Assembly (NCBI GenBank): GCA_905209865.1
Contig: CAJLUP010000116.1
Location: 1 to 5,354, forward strand
DNA length: 5,354 nucleotides
Reading direction: 5' to 3'
Source of the DNA: an uncultured Lachnospiraceae bacterium
GTDB taxonomy: Bacteria; Bacillota; Clostridia; Lachnospirales; Lachnospiraceae
The translations under genes and the position numbers were made by a program. This document shows, one piece after another, positions 3,248 through 5,354 of the stretch (positions are counted from its first letter, which is position 1; every line of letters starts with the position of its first letter). The notes beneath the pieces are model-generated. The model was not told the origin of the DNA. It made no database searches and worked only from the letters and a program-made list of their open reading frames with translations.

Positions 3248-5233
3248 TTACAATTTCAAAATACACTTTACTTTTACATAAGACGCTGTTTCCTCATCAC
3301 ATACGACCGCCTCTGCGTTTCGAGACCGATCCATCGGACAGAGCACCTGCTGGACATCAAAAACTTTCGGGAACAATCTATCCTTCCACTGATCTACCTC
3401 CTCAGGTTCTTCATAGAAATGTACATAACTCCCTCCGCTTACGCCTGCCGGAACTGCGGAAGTTTCTTTTATTTCCACAGATTCAACAGGATAATCTTTT
3501 AGCTGTTTTTTCAGATCGATCCCGTTGTTTTCAAGAAACTCACATGTTCTTTCAAAAAACGGATAGATGATCAATTCGGTTTCTCCGCCATCTAACGAAG
3601 ACGAAACCTCAAGAATCCCACAAGGAAGCGCTTCCGTAAGCTGCTCCATCCGAAATTCGAAAACGTCTTCCTTATACCGCTTTAAAAGTTCCTCTTTTTC
3701 CTCTGCTTTTATTTTCATAATTTGCGAAAAAATGCCGTCGTTCCAACTCAGCTTATCTGCTCCCACCTTCTCAAGTAAAACGCCCTCATAAGCAAGCGTC
3801 TTATACTCTTTTGTTTCATAAACAAGAGAAAACTGCCGAAGCTTTTCTTCCGTCACCGGATAGGTACGATAATGCCTGCTCCCGCTTTTTGTCTCATAGC
3901 AAACAGTCGCTTGCGTCACCTCTGATTTTCCTTCCGGCTTCTTTCTGCCGCCCATAGTATCCGCCAAACCTTTCGCCCATTGAAGCGCCGCAGCCTTCCC
4001 TTCTCCGGTCATCCGGTAATGATACAAATATTTCTCTGTCACTGTGTTTTCCCGCCCGTCAAGCAGTCCATACTCATCGTGGCTCATTCCCACTCCCTCG
4101 ATCACAACGCTTACTGCTTCCGCCTCTTTCGGAAAATATCCGTCATAAGAACGTGCGCCAGACATCATAGCCGGACCTATACATGCCGCAGCAATGCTTA
4201 CTGCCGCTAACTGCCCTTTCCTTCGGAACATATGAATTCCCTGCCTCTTTACAGAAAGCTCTATCAGACAAGATACAAAAAGAGCTGCCGCCGCCCCGCA
4301 CAGGCTTTCTGCAAGCCCGAAAAACAAACCTTTTGTTTTCATCAGCTCCGCCACAAATGCCGCAAACCACGCTCCTGCCAAAAAAGAAAGCAAAATTTCT
4401 GTAAGCCGCTGCACCGCGCGAAACATGAAAAATGTTCCTACACATTCCGGTTTGCGCTTCTTTTGAGCAAAGAAAAACAATACGAACAGCGCTGCCGCCC
4501 ACACAACCGCTGCTATTACAGAAGTTACCGGAAGCGGATACTGCAAAGCGACCCTCTTTTCATACACTCCGATTCCTGTAAGCTGTCTTGCCACTCCAAA
4601 AGGAGATAGTATATTAATTAATTTCTTAAATAATTCTATTTTATAATAAGTAACAAAATAATTTTTTGCAAATACTGTGATCACGTTCTCAATAAACAGG
4701 GACGAATAAACGATAAGCGAAACACAGAGCAAAACCGCACATATAAAATTACCGCATACCGAAATACACAAAATCCCGATATGATAAAAAATCAAAAAAG
4801 TCAGTCCGAATGCAAGAATACTTTTTGACGTATAGCTTCCGACAACGGGTGCAAATTCCGGATCGATCATCGCCTGCCATATTCCGCATATTGAGATCAT
4901 AAGCAGAAACGGCAGAAAGAAATGAATCATCCCATGCACATATCTCGACCAAAAAATCATCTCTTTTTTCACCGGAAGACTGTAATAAAAATCCTGTTTC
5001 TTCTGCTGCAGCAAATAAAAGAACTCCAAAAAAGAAAAAAGCAATCCCAAACCAATGCTCATCCAAAGCAGAACCATATTCCCGATCCCGAAAAATGTAT
5101 AAGACGTATCAAGGCTCAAACGCATCACAAGAAGAACGGCATAAATAAAAAATGCCATCCAGCCAAACAAAGCGGTAAGGTGTCCTCTCCCGGCTTCTTT
5201 CAACCAATTACTGAAGCACTTTACGGATGTCAT
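3248..5233 (-). CDS. ABC-2-type transporter permease with large extracytoplasmic C-terminal region
   Basis: A 661-aa membrane subunit of an ABC transporter, probably an exporter; the substrate is unknown. The ATG at 5233 has a GGAGGGG ribosome binding site (5241-5247) 7 nt upstream, inside the preceding ATPase gene, which it overlaps by 26 bp in another frame; this suggests translational coupling. The N-terminal half holds about nine hydrophobic helices (roughly 19-38, 50-74, 102-121, 138-158, 160-182, 235-256, 278-298, 305-325 and 342-358). The cytoplasmic turn after helix 2 (QQKKQDFYYSLPVKKEMIF) is typical of clostridial ABC-2 permeases. Residues 360-661 are hydrophilic and, after an odd number of helices from a cytoplasmic N terminus, should lie outside the cell. 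I associate this architecture with the DUF6449-type permeases of Lachnospiraceae, from memory. It has no ATPase motifs. The gene is far longer than simple ABC-2 permeases (about 250-400 aa) because of the C-terminal domain. Confidence 0.85.
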   Translation of the reverse strand: MTSVKCFSNWLKEAGRGHLTALFGWMAFFIYAVLLVMRLSLDTSYTFFGIGNMVLLWMSIGLGLLFSFLEFFYLLQQKKQDFYYSLPVKKEMIFWSRYVHGMIHFFLPFLLMISICGIWQAMIDPEFAPVVGSYTSKSILAFGLTFLIFYHIGILCISVCGNFICAVLLCVSLIVYSSLFIENVITVFAKNYFVTYYKIELFKKLINILSPFGVARQLTGIGVYEKRVALQYPLPVTSVIAAVVWAAALFVLFFFAQKKRKPECVGTFFMFRAVQRLTEILLSFLAGAWFAAFVAELMKTKGLFFGLAESLCGAAAALFVSCLIELSVKRQGIHMFRRKGQLAAVSIAAACIGPAMMSGARSYDGYFPKEAEAVSVVIEGVGMSHDEYGLLDGRENTVTEKYLYHYRMTGEGKAAALQWAKGLADTMGGRKKPEGKSEVTQATVCYETKSGSRHYRTYPVTEEKLRQFSLVYETKEYKTLAYEGVLLEKVGADKLSWNDGIFSQIMKIKAEEKEELLKRYKEDVFEFRMEQLTEALPCGILEVSSSLDGGETELIIYPFFERTCEFLENNGIDLKKQLKDYPVESVEIKETSAVPAGVSGGSYVHFYEEPEEVDQWKDRLFPKVFDVQQVLCPMDRSRNAEAVVCDEETASYVKVKCILKL

Positions 5234-5354
5234 AGTCTTTCCCCTCCATTTCCGCTATAAAGATTTCTTCTAACGTCATCGGAACTTCTTGCATAAAAAC
5301 AGGCGAAAAGCTGTTTAAACGCGAAATTGTTTCCGGCTGCATGCGAACAATGAC
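5208..5354 (-). CDS. ABC transporter ATP-binding protein, C-terminal end (partial)
   Basis: The last 48 codons of a gene that enters from the right edge and stops at TAA 5208-5210. The visible tail contains SFSPVFMQEVPMTLEEIFIA and then EMEGKDYDIRKVLQ. The PMTLEEIFIAEMEG pattern is the usual C-terminal end of ABC-2 exporter ATPases, where the TLEE-hF segment follows the nucleotide-binding domain. Walker A, Walker B and the signature motif are outside the window. The gene overlaps the permease by 26 bp, which marks the two as one transport unit powered by this subunit in the cytoplasm. In related clostridial operons a GntR-type regulator often precedes such a pair; that lies beyond the window and is only a suggestion. 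Confidence 0.85.
   Translation of the reverse strand, partial: VIVRMQPETISRLNSFSPVFMQEVPMTLEEIFIAEMEGKDYDIRKVLQ

Noticed and set aside
3141..3266. A 42-residue N-terminal extension of the 228-aa membrane protein
   Set aside because: It would span the operon terminator, its T9 tract (read as a Phe run) and the extended -10 promoter. The AGGAGG-preceded ATG at 3140 gives a normal membrane anchor.
4143..4502. A 119-codon leftward frame and several rightward frames inside the permease gene
   Set aside because: They overlap strongly predicted transmembrane coding sequence in other frames and show Arg/Cys/His-rich shadow composition.
4610..4675. AT-rich dip with a TTAATTAA palindrome inside the permease
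   Set aside because: It is explained by codons for Ile, Asn, Lys, Phe and Tyr in the segment around residues 186-210; no frame break or repeat ends suggest an insertion.

Overview
The window looks like chromosome from a low-to-mid GC Gram-positive anaerobe of the Clostridia, most likely Lachnospiraceae. The reasons are strong AGGAGG-type ribosome binding sites, TTGACA/TATAAT-like promoters, U-tract hairpin terminators, a Firmicutes-type signal peptidase I, an EndA-like nuclease with an Ada-type C-terminal metal-binding domain, and a very large ABC-2 permease of a kind I associate with this family. This taxonomic call rests on remembered family resemblance; no search was run.

Layout. (1) 1-202, minus: the 5' end of a secreted protein of unknown function that enters 12-residue tandem repeats right after its signal peptide and runs off the window. 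(2) 203-571: a divergent intergenic region with a promoter for that gene, then a monocistronic tRNA-Trp(CCA) at 444-514 with a near-perfect promoter and its own terminator. (3) 689-1600, minus: a membrane-anchored or secreted His-Me finger nuclease with a promoter at 1634-1662. (4) 1601-1866: a divergent intergenic region holding the nuclease promoter, the lepB promoter, an 8-bp inverted repeat, and a gene-like tail that may be a fossil. (5) 1867-2445, plus: lepB, signal peptidase I. (6) 2454-3140, minus: a one-pass membrane protein with a DUF5105-like extracytoplasmic domain, convergent with lepB and only 8 bp away. (7) 3248-5233 and 5208-5354, minus: an ABC-2 permease with a domain of about 300 residues outside the membrane, overlapping the 3' end of its ABC ATPase; this operon ends in a strong terminator at 3189-3232.

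How the genes relate. The ATPase and permease form one translationally coupled exporter-type ABC unit. The 228-aa membrane protein lies just downstream on the same strand but is set apart by a terminator and an extended -10 promoter. The signal peptidase, the secreted repeat protein and the nuclease are all surface or export proteins, but apart from proximity nothing in the sequence ties them into one pathway.

I do not see a clearly new multi-gene system. The points most worth a second look are the gene-tail fossil and inverted repeat upstream of lepB, the interlocked terminators between lepB and its convergent neighbour, the short repeat flanking the tRNA unit, and the hairpin downstream of the nuclease.
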